This document shows, piece after piece, positions 7,495 to 16,239 of a DNA stretch of 35,373 bases. The stretch covers positions 1 through 35,373 of the forward strand of contig JAGAOC010000037.1 of the NCBI GenBank assembly GCA_017623935.1, written 5' to 3'. Within the stretch, counting starts at the first letter, position 1; the number at the start of each line of letters is the position of its first letter. Position numbers and translations under genes: made by a program. A model generated the notes under the pieces. It was not told the DNA's origin. It saw only the letters and a program-made list of their open reading frames with translations, and ran no database searches. Source of the DNA: Agathobacter sp. (lineage in GTDB: Bacteria; Bacillota; Clostridia; Lachnospirales; Lachnospiraceae).

Positions 7495-8124
7495 ATGGGT
7501 AAGTTAAAGATAAATCAGTATGTGGTTGGTGCAGTGCAGACCAATTGCTATTTTGCAATAAATGACGAGACAAAAGAAACTTTGATCGTGGATCCGGGCG
7601 ACAATGCCAAGCAGTTGGCGGATCGGATCAGACAGGAGGAATTAAAGCCGGTGGCAGTGCTTTTGACCCATGGACATTTTGACCATGCAGGCGGAGCCGC
7701 AGAGCTGGCAAGAGAATTTCAGATTCCGGTTTATGCTCATGAAGATGAGAAAGAGACCTTGGAAGATCCGAAATTAAACGTAAGCTGGATGATGGGAAAA
7801 GAAGAGCATTTTTCTGCGGATGAATTTGTGGCGGATGAACAGGAATTGGATCTGGCAGGATTTCATATTCGGGTACTCCATACACCGGGGCATACCGTAG
7901 GAGGCTGCTGCTACTATCTTCCATATGAAGACGTGGTCTTTTCCGGAGATACCCTGTTTTGCATGTCTGTAGGAAGAACCGATTTTCCAAAAGGAAGTAT
8001 GTCTTCCATCGTGCGCTCTATTAAAGAAAAGCTTATGGTTTTGCCGGAGCGCACCATTGTTTATCCGGGACATAATGATGTGACAACTATTGAAAACGAG
8101 AGGATGTATAACCCTTATATATGA
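7495..8124 (+). CDS. MBL-fold hydrolase, glyoxalase-II-like
   Basis: 209 residues, cytoplasmic. Metallo-beta-lactamase-fold hydrolase with metal ligands THGHFDH (HxHxDH, about 59-64), HTPGHTVGG, FSGDTLF and the terminal YPGHNDVTTI. This short form resembles the YcbL/glyoxalase-II-like group that hydrolyses thioesters such as S-lactoylglutathione or related thiol adducts. Most Firmicutes of this kind lack glutathione, so the physiological substrate is open. ACGGAGG precedes the ATG. The stop overlaps the hemZ start by 4 bp (ATGA). This gene is commonly found between rel and hemZ in clostridia, so the position is conserved rather than accidental. Confidence 0.9.
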   Translation: MGKLKINQYVVGAVQTNCYFAINDETKETLIVDPGDNAKQLADRIRQEELKPVAVLLTHGHFDHAGGAAELAREFQIPVYAHEDEKETLEDPKLNVSWMMGKEEHFSADEFVADEQELDLAGFHIRVLHTPGHTVGGCCYYLPYEDVVFSGDTLFCMSVGRTDFPKGSMSSIVRSIKEKLMVLPERTIVYPGHNDVTTIENERMYNPYI

Positions 8125-9650
8125 TAATCGTAAATTTTAATAAACCAGAATTTGAATATGATGTCCATTCCCTGATCAAGGCTTTTTTCCCGAAAGAGAA
8201 TGTGGAGATGTATTACACCTGCTCTCCGGAAGAGGTCAGTGATCAGAATGTGGCGTGTACCCATAGAAATATGGAAGATCTGACTCAGGAAGAATTAGCT
8301 GACGTAACAGCTACTTTTTCCATTCATTATGAGGAAGATCACATTCAGATCTTATGGGACAATGAAGAAAAAGCGAAATTTACAGTGGATTTTTCTGATA
8401 GGAGAGAGACTAAGAATCGCCTTAAGCAGAATCTGTACGAACTCCTGGAAAAAGGCAGTGGACAGACCCTTCCTTGGGGAACGCTTACGGGAATCCGCCC
8501 TACTAAGATCCCTATGAAATTAATGGAAGAGGGCAAGAGTCGGGAAGAGATCGCTTCTTATATGAAGGAAACTTATCTGGCAACCGATGAGAAGATCCAG
8601 CTTAGTATGGATATTGCAGAACGGGAGCGGAAGCTGTTATCTAAGATTGATTATGAAAATGGATACAGTCTTTATATTGGAATCCCATTTTGCCCAAGCA
8701 CCTGTCTGTACTGTTCCTTTACTTCCTATCCGCTAGGAGCGTGGAAGGATAAAGTTGACGCGTACTTGGATGCCTTAGAGAAAGAAATTGATTTTACAGT
8801 AGAGACCTGTAAGAATAAAAAATTAAATTCCGTATACATTGGGGGAGGAACCCCTACTACTTTAGAGCCTTATCAGTTGGACAGGCTCATTACAAAGATC
8901 CAGAACAGTTTCTCTTTTGAGGACTGTGTGGAATTTACCGTAGAGGCAGGCAGACCGGACTCTATCACCAGAGAGAAGTTACAGGTATTAAAAGACCACG
9001 GAATCGACCGGATCTCTATTAATCCCCAGACTATGAAGCAGCGAACCTTGGAGATCATCGGGCGACACCATACGGTAGACCAGACCATAGCTTGTTACAA
9101 GATGGCAAGAGAACTTGGTTTTGAGAATATCAATATGGATCTGATCTTAGGATTACCGGATGAGAGCATTGAAGATGTTCGTCATACTATGGAAGTGTTG
9201 AAGGAGTTAGATCCGGACAACATCACCATTCATTCTTTGGCATTAAAGAGAGCTGCAAGACTGAATATTTTCAAGGATTATTATAAAGATATGCAGATGG
9301 AAAATACCCAGGAGCATATGGATCTCTGTGCAGAGTACTGTAAAGAAATGGGGCTGGCGCCTTATTATCTCTACCGTCAGAAGAGCATGGCAGGCAATAT
9401 GGAGAATGTGGGCTATGCCAAATCCGGAAAAGCCGGAGTTTATAATATCTTGATTATGGAAGAAAAACAGACTATAATTGCTCTTGGTGCAGGAGCTACA
9501 ACAAAGTTCGTGCTGCAGGAGACCAATCCGGACGGAAGCCGTCGGATCGAGCGAGTTGAAAATGTAAAAGACGTAAAGAATTATCTGGAACGCATTAATG
9601 AAATGATCACCAGAAAAAGGAATAAAATGGAGGAAGTAAAATGGCATTAA
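8121..9650 (+). CDS. hemZ: HemZ-type radical SAM protein, coproporphyrinogen dehydrogenase-like
   Basis: 509 residues. Radical SAM enzyme of the HemN/HemZ group, which oxidatively decarboxylates coproporphyrinogen III without oxygen or serves related porphyrin chemistry. The iron-sulphur signature is IPFCPSTCLYCSF (Cys191, Cys195, Cys198). It is followed by YIGGGTPTTLEPYQLDRL, the glycine-rich SAM-binding segment, and by NMDLILGLPDES. An about 180-residue N-terminal extension before the radical SAM core is typical of HemZ. Coproporphyrinogen activity is by family name; some HemN-like proteins act in haem transfer instead, and no other haem genes are in view. It overlaps the MBL gene by 4 bp and hisS by 10 bp, so translation is probably coupled. 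Confidence 0.9.
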   Translation: MIIVNFNKPEFEYDVHSLIKAFFPKENVEMYYTCSPEEVSDQNVACTHRNMEDLTQEELADVTATFSIHYEEDHIQILWDNEEKAKFTVDFSDRRETKNRLKQNLYELLEKGSGQTLPWGTLTGIRPTKIPMKLMEEGKSREEIASYMKETYLATDEKIQLSMDIAERERKLLSKIDYENGYSLYIGIPFCPSTCLYCSFTSYPLGAWKDKVDAYLDALEKEIDFTVETCKNKKLNSVYIGGGTPTTLEPYQLDRLITKIQNSFSFEDCVEFTVEAGRPDSITREKLQVLKDHGIDRISINPQTMKQRTLEIIGRHHTVDQTIACYKMARELGFENINMDLILGLPDESIEDVRHTMEVLKELDPDNITIHSLALKRAARLNIFKDYYKDMQMENTQEHMDLCAEYCKEMGLAPYYLYRQKSMAGNMENVGYAKSGKAGVYNILIMEEKQTIIALGAGATTKFVLQETNPDGSRRIERVENVKDVKNYLERINEMITRKRNKMEEVKWH

Positions 9651-10900
9651 GTAAGAAACCGGTTAACGGTATGAAAGATATATTACCAGCAGAAATGGAA
9701 ATCCGAGATTACGTTACCAGCGTGATCAAGGAAACATATAGAAGTTTCGGATTTACCCCAATTGAGACTCCTTGCATGGAGAATATTGCAAACTTAAGCA
9801 ATAAGCAGGGTGGCGAAAATGAGAAACTCATTTTTAAAGTATTAAAACGTGGTGAGAAGTTAAACTTAGAAACCGCAACAGAAGAAAGTGATGTAGTAGA
9901 TTTTGGTATGCGTTACGACCTGACTGTACCTCTTTCTCGTTTCTATTCCAACAATGCAAATAATCTGCCAACACCTTTTAAGGCATTACAGATTGGAAGC
10001 GTTTGGAGAGCAGACCGCCCACAGAGAGGACGTTATCGTCAGTTTACCCAGTGTGATATTGATATTTTAGGTGAGCCAAGCAACTTAGCAGAGATCGAGT
10101 TGATCACTGCTACAACCACTACCATTGGCAAACTTGGTTTTAAGAATTTTGAGATCCGTATCAACGAGAGAAGGATCTTAAAAGCAATGGCTGCTTACAG
10201 CGGATTTGCAGAAGAAGATTATGACAGTGTATTTATCACTTTAGATAAGATGGACAAGATTGGCACAGAAGGCGTAGCAGCAGAACTGGCTGAGAATGGT
10301 TATGCAAAAGAGTCTATCGACAAATACTTAAATCTCTTTGAATTATTAGCAGAGAAAAAAGATGTATCAGAAGGTGTTACTTTCTTAGCAGAGACCTTAG
10401 GAGATTATCTGGATGAAGAAGTAGTTAAGAATATGACAGAGATCGCTACTGCAGTCAATGCCACAAAAGCAGCAGAATTTAATTTAGTATTCGATCCTAC
10501 TTTAGTAAGAGGAATGAGCTATTATACAGGAACCATCTTTGAGATCTCTATGCCAGAGTTAGGAGCAGCCTGCGGTGGAGGCGGACGTTATGATAAGATG
10601 ATCGGTAAATTTACCGGAAAAGACGTTCCAGCCTGTGGATTTTCCATTGGATTTGAGAGAATCATCCTGCTTTTGATGGAAAGCGGATTCAAGATTCCGG
10701 AAAGTCCAAAGAGAGTGGCTTATCTGGTAGAGAAGAATTACCCGGCAGACAAGCTGGTTGATGTTATGACTCAGGCAAAAGAAGCCAGAGAAAATGGACA
10801 GCAGGTACTGGTAGTTCGCATGAACAAGAACAAGAAGTTCCAGAAAGAACAGCTGACCAATGAAGGATACGAAGAGTTTGTAGAATTTTTCAATAATTAA
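9641..10900 (+). CDS. hisS: Histidyl-tRNA synthetase
   Basis: Class II aminoacyl-tRNA synthetase that charges tRNA-His. 419 residues, normal length. Motif 2 region is FKALQIGSVWRADRPQRGR YRQFTQCDIDILG (split here); the histidine-specific signature is LVRGMSYYTGTIFEI; motif 3 is CGFSIGFERIILLL. The C-terminal anticodon-binding domain follows (about 330-419). GGAGG lies 7-8 nt before the ATG, which starts inside the end of hemZ. No T-box leader is visible because hisS has no intergenic leader of its own here. aspS follows after 17 bp, the usual hisS-aspS pair of Firmicutes. Confidence 0.96.
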   Translation: MALSKKPVNGMKDILPAEMEIRDYVTSVIKETYRSFGFTPIETPCMENIANLSNKQGGENEKLIFKVLKRGEKLNLETATEESDVVDFGMRYDLTVPLSRFYSNNANNLPTPFKALQIGSVWRADRPQRGRYRQFTQCDIDILGEPSNLAEIELITATTTTIGKLGFKNFEIRINERRILKAMAAYSGFAEEDYDSVFITLDKMDKIGTEGVAAELAENGYAKESIDKYLNLFELLAEKKDVSEGVTFLAETLGDYLDEEVVKNMTEIATAVNATKAAEFNLVFDPTLVRGMSYYTGTIFEISMPELGAACGGGGRYDKMIGKFTGKDVPACGFSIGFERIILLLMESGFKIPESPKRVAYLVEKNYPADKLVDVMTQAKEARENGQQVLVVRMNKNKKFQKEQLTNEGYEEFVEFFNN

Positions 10901-10917
10901 TATTAAAGGAGATTATC

Positions 10918-12717
10918 ATGGCAGAATCAATGAAAGGCTTACACAGAAGCCATAGATGTACAGAAGTATCTTCTTCCAATGTGGGAGAAAATGTTACCGT
11001 CATGGGATGGGTACAGAAGAGAAGAAATTTAGGAAGTCTGATCTTTATTGACTTAAGAGATAGAAGTGGAATTTTACAGATCGTTTTTGATGAGAACAGC
11101 GTTGGAACAGATGGTTTTGAGAAGGCTGGAACCTTAAGAAGCGAATTCGTTGTAGCAATCGAGGGAACTGTTCAGAAGCGTTCTGCAGCAGTGAATGAAA
11201 ACTTAAAAACTGGAGATATTGAAGTTATAGCAACCAGTATCCGTATTTTATCTGAGTCTCAGACACCACCTTTCCAGATTGAGGAAAACTCTCAGACTAA
11301 GGAAGAGATTCGTCTGAAATATCGTTATCTGGACTTAAGAAGACCGGATATCCAGAGCAATCTTATGCTCAGAAGCAAAGTTCTCCGTCTTATGAGAGAC
11401 TTTATGGATGATGAAGGATTCTTAGAGATTGAGACTCCTATCTTATGTAAATCTACTCCAGAAGGAGCAAGAGATTATTTAGTACCAAGCCGTGTACATC
11501 AGGGCAATTTCTATGCACTGCCACAGTCTCCACAGCTTTTCAAACAGCTGTTAATGGCTTCCGGATACGATCGTTATTTCCAGATCGCCCGTTGTTTCCG
11601 TGATGAGGACCTTCGTGCAGACCGTCAGCCGGAATTTACTCAGGCAGATATGGAATTATCTTTTGTAGATATTGATGATGTCATTGATGTAAATGAAAGA
11701 TTATTACAGTATGTATTTAAAGAGGCAATCGGTGTAGATGTGGCTCTTCCACTTCCAAGAATGCCTTGGCAGGAAGCAATGGATCGTTTTGGTTCTGATA
11801 AGCCGGATACCCGTTTTGGAATGGAACTCTGTGATGTTTCTGATACTGTAAAAGGATGTGGATTCTCTGTATTTACAGGAGCATTAGAAGCTGGCGGATC
11901 TGTTCGCGGTATCAATGTAGAAGGACAGGCTGGCATGCCACGTAAGAAGATCGACAAGCTGGTGGAATTTGCAAAAGGCTATGGTGCAAAAGGTCTGGCA
12001 TATCTGGCAGTGAACGAAGATGGTACTTACAAATCTTCTTTTGCAAAATTCATGACAGAAGAAGAACTGGCTGCATTAGTTGAGAGAATGAATGGTAAGC
12101 CAGGAGATCTGCTTCTTTTTGCTGCAGATAAAAATAAGATCGTATGGAATGTTCTTGGTGCGCTTCGTCTGGAATTAGGCGAGCAGTTAGGACTGATCGA
12201 TGAAAATCAGTACAATTTCTTATGGGTAACTGAGTTCCCATTATTAGAGTGGTCTGAGGAAGAGAACCGTTTCATGGCAATGCATCATCCATTTACTATG
12301 CCTATGGAAGAAGACTGGGATCAGATCGATACTAACCCTGGTGCAGTTCGTGCAAAAGCATATGATATCGTATTAAACGGAACTGAGCTTGGTGGCGGTT
12401 CTGTCCGTATCCATCAGGATGACATTCAGGAGAAGATGTTTGAAGTATTAGGCTTTACTAAAGAGCGTGCTCATGAACAGTTCGGATTCTTGTTAGACGC
12501 ATTTTCTTATGGTGTACCTCCTCATGCAGGACTGGCATACGGTGTGGACAGAATGGTAATGCATATGGTTCATGCAGATTCTATCCGTGATGTGATCGCA
12601 TTCCCTAAGGTAAAAGATGCTTCAGATCTTATGACTGCTGCACCTGGAACTGTAGATGAGAAACAGTTGGAAGAACTGGGAATTGCTATTACTGTTTCCG
12701 AAGAAGGAGAAGAATAA
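10918..12717 (+). CDS. aspS: Aspartyl-tRNA synthetase
   Basis: Class IIb synthetase charging tRNA-Asp. 599 residues, the long bacterial form. The N-terminal OB-fold anticodon domain (about 20-105) contains VMGWVQKRRNLGSLIFIDLR. The catalytic core carries FLEIETPILCKSTPEGARDY (motif 1 region) and ARCFRDEDLRADRQPEFTQ (motif 2). An inserted GAD domain lies about 290-400, and the motif 3 end is GLAYGVDRMVM. TAAAGGAG precedes the ATG. Whether it is discriminating or also charges tRNA-Asn cannot be told from the sequence alone. The next gene begins one base after its stop. Confidence 0.96.
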   Translation: MAESMKGLHRSHRCTEVSSSNVGENVTVMGWVQKRRNLGSLIFIDLRDRSGILQIVFDENSVGTDGFEKAGTLRSEFVVAIEGTVQKRSAAVNENLKTGDIEVIATSIRILSESQTPPFQIEENSQTKEEIRLKYRYLDLRRPDIQSNLMLRSKVLRLMRDFMDDEGFLEIETPILCKSTPEGARDYLVPSRVHQGNFYALPQSPQLFKQLLMASGYDRYFQIARCFRDEDLRADRQPEFTQADMELSFVDIDDVIDVNERLLQYVFKEAIGVDVALPLPRMPWQEAMDRFGSDKPDTRFGMELCDVSDTVKGCGFSVFTGALEAGGSVRGINVEGQAGMPRKKIDKLVEFAKGYGAKGLAYLAVNEDGTYKSSFAKFMTEEELAALVERMNGKPGDLLLFAADKNKIVWNVLGALRLELGEQLGLIDENQYNFLWVTEFPLLEWSEEENRFMAMHHPFTMPMEEDWDQIDTNPGAVRAKAYDIVLNGTELGGGSVRIHQDDIQEKMFEVLGFTKERAHEQFGFLLDAFSYGVPPHAGLAYGVDRMVMHMVHADSIRDVIAFPKVKDASDLMTAAPGTVDEKQLEELGIAITVSEEGEE

Positions 12718-12718
12718 T

Positions 12719-13726
12719 TTGAACAAAAAGAAAGCAGCTTTCATAGGAGTAGGGATTCTGATCTTAATATTGATCGGGGGAATTGTGGCTGGTTTTGTGA
12801 TCATGACCAAGCAGATGAAGGAGATCACCAACCAGTTGGTATATCTGCAGGATACCTCTGACATTATTCAGTCAGACTTAGGAGGTCTGCAGAGCGACAT
12901 CAAAAAGACCTTAGAAGAAGAGAATAGTATGGTGGAAAACTACTCCATTGAGGTGCTGGATACAGATTTTTCTGCTGGTACTTATACGGTACAAGTAGAA
13001 GTCATTCCGAAAGAATACACAGACCAGACAAAGGCCAGTGTGTTCTTTGGAACCAAAGAATATCCGCTGACTTTGAATGGGTATACCTATCAGGGAAAGG
13101 TGGTCCTTTCCACGAAGGAATCCTATGATGGAAACGTAACCTTTTTGTTTCGCAATGGAGAAAAGAAATCTACGGAAGTGCTGAAAAACTATGTGGGTTT
13201 TATCACTGGATTTGATAATGTCCTGCGAGGAACATTAGAAAAGACTCCCCAGTTTTCCCAAGGAACCATACAGGTTAACAGTCAGCTGGAGTTTGATCTG
13301 CAGGGGGCTGGAAATTTTGAATTCTCCAGTTTGATGTGTGTTGTAGAAAAAGGCGAAGAAACCATTTATGAAAAAGAACTTCTGACGGAAGAACCAGAAG
13401 AAGAGCCGGAAGCGGTGGACTTTTTCCAGGGAATGGGAGACGGCGATGAAGTAGTTTCTACTGAGGCTGTAGCAGAAAAAGAAGTGCCGGTGGAACCGGT
13501 TGCCGGATTAGTGGGAACTGTTATGATCGAAGCAGAACAGGAAGTAGAGCCTGGTGAAGAAGTGCGGATCTACTTAAAAGCAGTGTCCACAGACGGATAT
13601 ACATTTATCTATGACATTTTCCAGGGAACTACTGGAGAGGAAGAAGGATTTACAGAAGAAAGTCTTTTAACAGTGCAGTCTTTCTATGTGCAGGATAAAA
13701 AGGGCGGAATCCTTATGTTGGATTAG
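12719..13726 (+). CDS. Membrane-anchored extracytoplasmic protein of unknown function
   Basis: 335 residues from a TTG at 12719, with AAGGAGA about 7 nt before it; the stop of aspS is one base upstream, so they are probably coupled. A short Lys-rich start (NKKK) and one hydrophobic segment (about 8-30) predict an inside-to-outside anchor. A coiled-coil-like stretch follows (about 33-66: KQMKEITNQLVYLQ..., LQSDIKKTLEEENSM). Then come beta-rich repeats that look immunoglobulin-like (GTYTVQVEVIPKEY; TYQGKVVLST; NVTFLFRNGEKKS). A strongly acidic, Glu/Pro/Val-rich stretch lies near residues 220-270. I do not recognise the family. It sits in an operon with aspS and the tRNA-editing gene, which says little about its role. 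Confidence 0.8.
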   Translation: MNKKKAAFIGVGILILILIGGIVAGFVIMTKQMKEITNQLVYLQDTSDIIQSDLGGLQSDIKKTLEEENSMVENYSIEVLDTDFSAGTYTVQVEVIPKEYTDQTKASVFFGTKEYPLTLNGYTYQGKVVLSTKESYDGNVTFLFRNGEKKSTEVLKNYVGFITGFDNVLRGTLEKTPQFSQGTIQVNSQLEFDLQGAGNFEFSSLMCVVEKGEETIYEKELLTEEPEEEPEAVDFFQGMGDGDEVVSTEAVAEKEVPVEPVAGLVGTVMIEAEQEVEPGEEVRIYLKAVSTDGYTFIYDIFQGTTGEEEGFTEESLLTVQSFYVQDKKGGILMLD

Positions 13727-13738
13727 TTGGAGATTATG

Positions 13739-14290
13739 ATGGAACTGAAGTTATACGAGGGAAGACCCCAGACAAATGAAGGGAGACAGGATAAAGAAAT
13801 CCGAGTTTATGATTTATTGGATGAATTGGAAATTTCGTTTCAGAGAACTGACCATGAAGTAACAAATACCATGGAAGCCTGTAATGAGATTGACAAGATT
13901 CTTGAGGTATTGATCTGTAAGAATTTGTTTCTGTGTAATCGGCAGAAAACAAATTTCTATCTTCTGATGATGCCGGGGGATAAACCTTTTAAGACGAAGG
14001 AACTTTCTGCTCAGATTAATTCTGCAAGACTTTCTTTTGGGGCAGAAGAAGATATGGTAAGATACCTGAATACCCATCCAGGTTCTGTCAGTGTCATGGG
14101 ACTTATGAATGATGTCGAGAATAAAGTTCAGCTTCTCATTGATGAAGATGTGCTAAAGGGGGAGTATCTAGGTTGTCATCCTTGTATCAATACTTCTAGT
14201 CTTAAGCTGAAGACCGAAGATGTCTTGAAAAAATTTCTCCCAGCAGTTCATCATGAGCCGGTGATCGTAAGACTGACTGGCGAAGTATGA
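13739..14290 (+). CDS. proX: Prolyl-tRNA editing protein (ProX/PrdX, YbaK-like)
   Basis: Free-standing trans-editing deacylase of the YbaK/ProXp-ala family, which hydrolyses mischarged Ala-tRNA-Pro. 183 residues. Typical segments are DLLDELEISFQRTDHEV at the N-terminus, NLFLCNRQKTNFYLLMMPGD, the KTKELSAQINSARLSFG helix, and HPGSVSVMGLMND followed by VQLLIDEDVL. I chose the ATG at 13739 because TTGGAG (13727-13732) is 6 nt upstream; earlier in-frame codons overlap that site or the stop of the previous gene. It is the last gene of the run and is followed by a strong terminator. Its place after aspS and hisS fits a translation-fidelity role. Confidence 0.9.
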   Translation: MELKLYEGRPQTNEGRQDKEIRVYDLLDELEISFQRTDHEVTNTMEACNEIDKILEVLICKNLFLCNRQKTNFYLLMMPGDKPFKTKELSAQINSARLSFGAEEDMVRYLNTHPGSVSVMGLMNDVENKVQLLIDEDVLKGEYLGCHPCINTSSLKLKTEDVLKKFLPAVHHEPVIVRLTGEV

Positions 14291-14327
14291 TCAAGTGTAA
14301 AAGATATGAGTGTTCTAAAGGGACAAT

Positions 14328-14364
14328 AAAACCCACGAGAGGTATACTCGTGGGTTCATATTTT
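14328..14364 (+). terminator. Strong terminator ending the rel-proX run
   Basis: AACCCACGAG (14330-14339) and CTCGTGGGTT (14347-14356) form a perfect 10-bp stem. A-rich sequence lies before it and cATATTTTAT after it, so it may work in both directions. Downstream of it base composition turns AT-rich and the accessory island begins. Confidence 0.85.
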
Positions 14365-14471
14365 ATATACAGCTATTGTATACGTTTAAATTAAAATAAA
14401 ACGTCTTAGACTTTGGAATGTTTGCTGGAAAAATTAAAAGGGTGCAAATAATCTGCAAGTAGCCGTAATTC

Positions 14472-14816
14472 CTACTCCTGCGTATCTGTATTTCTTAATT
14501 TGCTATACATATGCAGGTAGTCTGTTAACATAGCCTTCTCATTTTCATCTTTTGAGGTCATGATTTCCATTATGGAATTTGGAAATAATAAAGAACAATC
14601 CTGAGATGGATTGCCGTGAATGATATAATCTAAATTACAATCAAACAATTCAGCAACAAAATCTAATTTATCTAAGGAGAGAGAAGATAGTCCGCGTTCT
14701 ACTTCGCTACAATGCTTTACAGAAATATCCAGCTTTTCTGCCAATTGTTCCTGTGTCATATGGCGGTCTCTTCTTAATTCAGCAATTCGACCACCCAGTT
14801 TACAATAATCTATCAT
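14472..14816 (-). CDS. XRE-family transcriptional regulator
   Basis: 114 residues. The N-terminal helix-turn-helix of the HTH_3/XRE class is clear: LGGRIAELRRDRHMTQEQLA then EKLDISVKHCSEVERGLSS (about 7-55). The C-terminal half has no motif I can name. On the minus strand AAGGAG lies about 6 nt before the ATG (complement of 14821-14827). It is transcribed away from the methyltransferase gene across a 400-bp AT-rich gap. It could be the control protein of the restriction-modification cassette, as C proteins are XRE-type, but it is longer than usual C proteins and the link is only positional. It may also be an unrelated orphan regulator. Confidence 0.85.
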   Translation of the reverse strand: MIDYCKLGGRIAELRRDRHMTQEQLAEKLDISVKHCSEVERGLSSLSLDKLDFVAELFDCNLDYIIHGNPSQDCSLLFPNSIMEIMTSKDENEKAMLTDYLHMYSKLRNTDTQE

Positions 14817-15216
14817 AATATTCTCCTTTTCCTATGGGTTCTTTAGTAAGTAATTTCCAATTCTCTCTCTATTTATTCTAAGGAGCGAGAGGTTTATTCT
14901 GAACAACGTTTAATGTGTATAAAGGATAACTTTTTGAGTTGAAATAGGAACTTTAAGGTGTATGATGGATTACGTACAAGGAAAATTTGTCTGATTTCAA
15001 TTTAAAAAAAACTTAATTTATAGTATACTATTTGACATGAGAATTAGAAATATATGAAGTATCTGATAAGTAGTTTATAGTATTTAAAAAGTTTTAGAAA
15101 AAAGTTAAAAGTTTTAATAAATAATGACATTCTTCGTGGTTTGTTGATTGGAGAGTGGATTTTGGGACAGTAAATACGGTATAGTGTTACATAATATAAA
15201 AAGTAAGAGGTAGTAT
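14817..15216. other. 400-bp AT-rich gene-free region
   Basis: No convincing gene. It holds the divergent starts of the XRE gene and the methyltransferase. A perfect 10-bp palindrome tagtatacta (15021-15030) abuts a TTGACA at 15032-15037, though no good -10 lies 17 bp after it (tatatg at 15051 is too close). Two short near-repeats aaaagtttta occur at about 15087-15096 and 15107-15116. These could be operator or promoter elements, but composition alone could produce them. Confidence 0.45.
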
Positions 15217-16239
15217 ATGTTTACAACAATTGAGTTATTTGCCGGTGCAGGTGGTTTGGCACTGGGGGTTGAACAGGCAGGATTTCGAACGTTAGGATTA
15301 GTAGAATTTGATAAGGATGCTTGTGATACATTAAGGAAGAATAGACCGAATTGGAATGTGATTTGTGATGATATAGCAAACGTTTCTGCAAAGGATTTGG
15401 AGGAGTTGTTTCACTTGAAAAAAGGGGAGTTAGATCTGCTATCAGGCGGAGCTCCATGTCAGGCTTTTTCGTATGCAGGAAAGCGCTTGGGATTGGAAGA
15501 TGCAAGAGGTACATTATTTTACCATTATGCAGTTTTTTTAGAAAAACTGCAGCCCAAAATGTTTTTGTTTGAAAATGTTAGAGGGCTTCTTACGCATGAT
15601 GGGGGAAAAACATATAAGACAATTTTAGATATTTTTGAAAAAACAGGTTATGTAATTCAGAAGTCTGTTTTAAATGCATGGGACTACGGTGTTGCACAAA
15701 AGAGGGAGCGGTTAATCACTATAGGCATACGTAAGGATTTGAGTGATCAAGTGCATTACTCCTTTCCGGAGCCACACAAGTATAGACCAGTGCTAAGAGA
15801 TGTTCTTAAAGATGTTCCTGACAGTATTGGTATCCCATATGGAGAGAATAAAAGGAAAATTTTTGAATTAGTGCCGCCAGGAGGCTATTGGAGAGATATT
15901 GATCCAGAAATTGCCAAAGCGTATATGAAAAGTTGTTGGGATATGGAAGGAGGGAGGACTGGGATTTTGCGAAGAATGAGTATGGATGAACCTTCTTTAA
16001 CAGTATTAACGTCTCCATCTCAGAAACAGACGGAACGTTGCCATCCTTTAGAGGCAAGACCATTTACAGTAAGAGAAAATGCACGATGTCAAAGTTTTCC
16101 AGATGAATGGGAATTCTGTGGAAGCGCTATGTCGCAATATAAACAGGTTGGAAATGCAGTACCTGTCAATCTCTCATATGAGGTGGCAAAGAAAATAGTG
16201 GAAGCTTTGGAGGGAGATAGAGGATGGAATGGAAAATAA
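15217..16239 (+). CDS. Type II DNA cytosine-C5 methyltransferase
   Basis: Adds a methyl group to C5 of cytosine in a specific DNA site, protecting host DNA. 340 residues. Conserved motifs are in canonical order: motif I ELFAGAGGLALG (6-17), motif IV GGAPCQAFSYAGKR with catalytic Cys81, motif VI FENVRG (118-123), motif VIII QKRERLITIG (161-170), and near the C-terminus motif IX/X segments ARPFTVRENARCQSFPDEW and YKQVGNAVPVNL. The variable target-recognition region lies about 200-280. TAAGAGG precedes the ATG. Its end overlaps the endonuclease start by 16 bp. Composition is clearly more AT-rich than the flanking housekeeping genes, suggesting transfer. Specificity is not readable directly; the partner suggests a GGNCC-like site. 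Confidence 0.93.
   Translation: MFTTIELFAGAGGLALGVEQAGFRTLGLVEFDKDACDTLRKNRPNWNVICDDIANVSAKDLEELFHLKKGELDLLSGGAPCQAFSYAGKRLGLEDARGTLFYHYAVFLEKLQPKMFLFENVRGLLTHDGGKTYKTILDIFEKTGYVIQKSVLNAWDYGVAQKRERLITIGIRKDLSDQVHYSFPEPHKYRPVLRDVLKDVPDSIGIPYGENKRKIFELVPPGGYWRDIDPEIAKAYMKSCWDMEGGRTGILRRMSMDEPSLTVLTSPSQKQTERCHPLEARPFTVRENARCQSFPDEWEFCGSAMSQYKQVGNAVPVNLSYEVAKKIVEALEGDRGWNGK

Noticed and set aside
7628-7990. 120-codon minus-strand open frame opposite the MBL gene
   Set aside because: It lies wholly opposite a gene with clear family motifs, has no ribosome site and resembles no protein I know.
15032-15056. TTGACA with tatatg as the methyltransferase promoter
   Set aside because: The spacer is only 13 bp; no acceptable -10 occurs at 16-18 bp.
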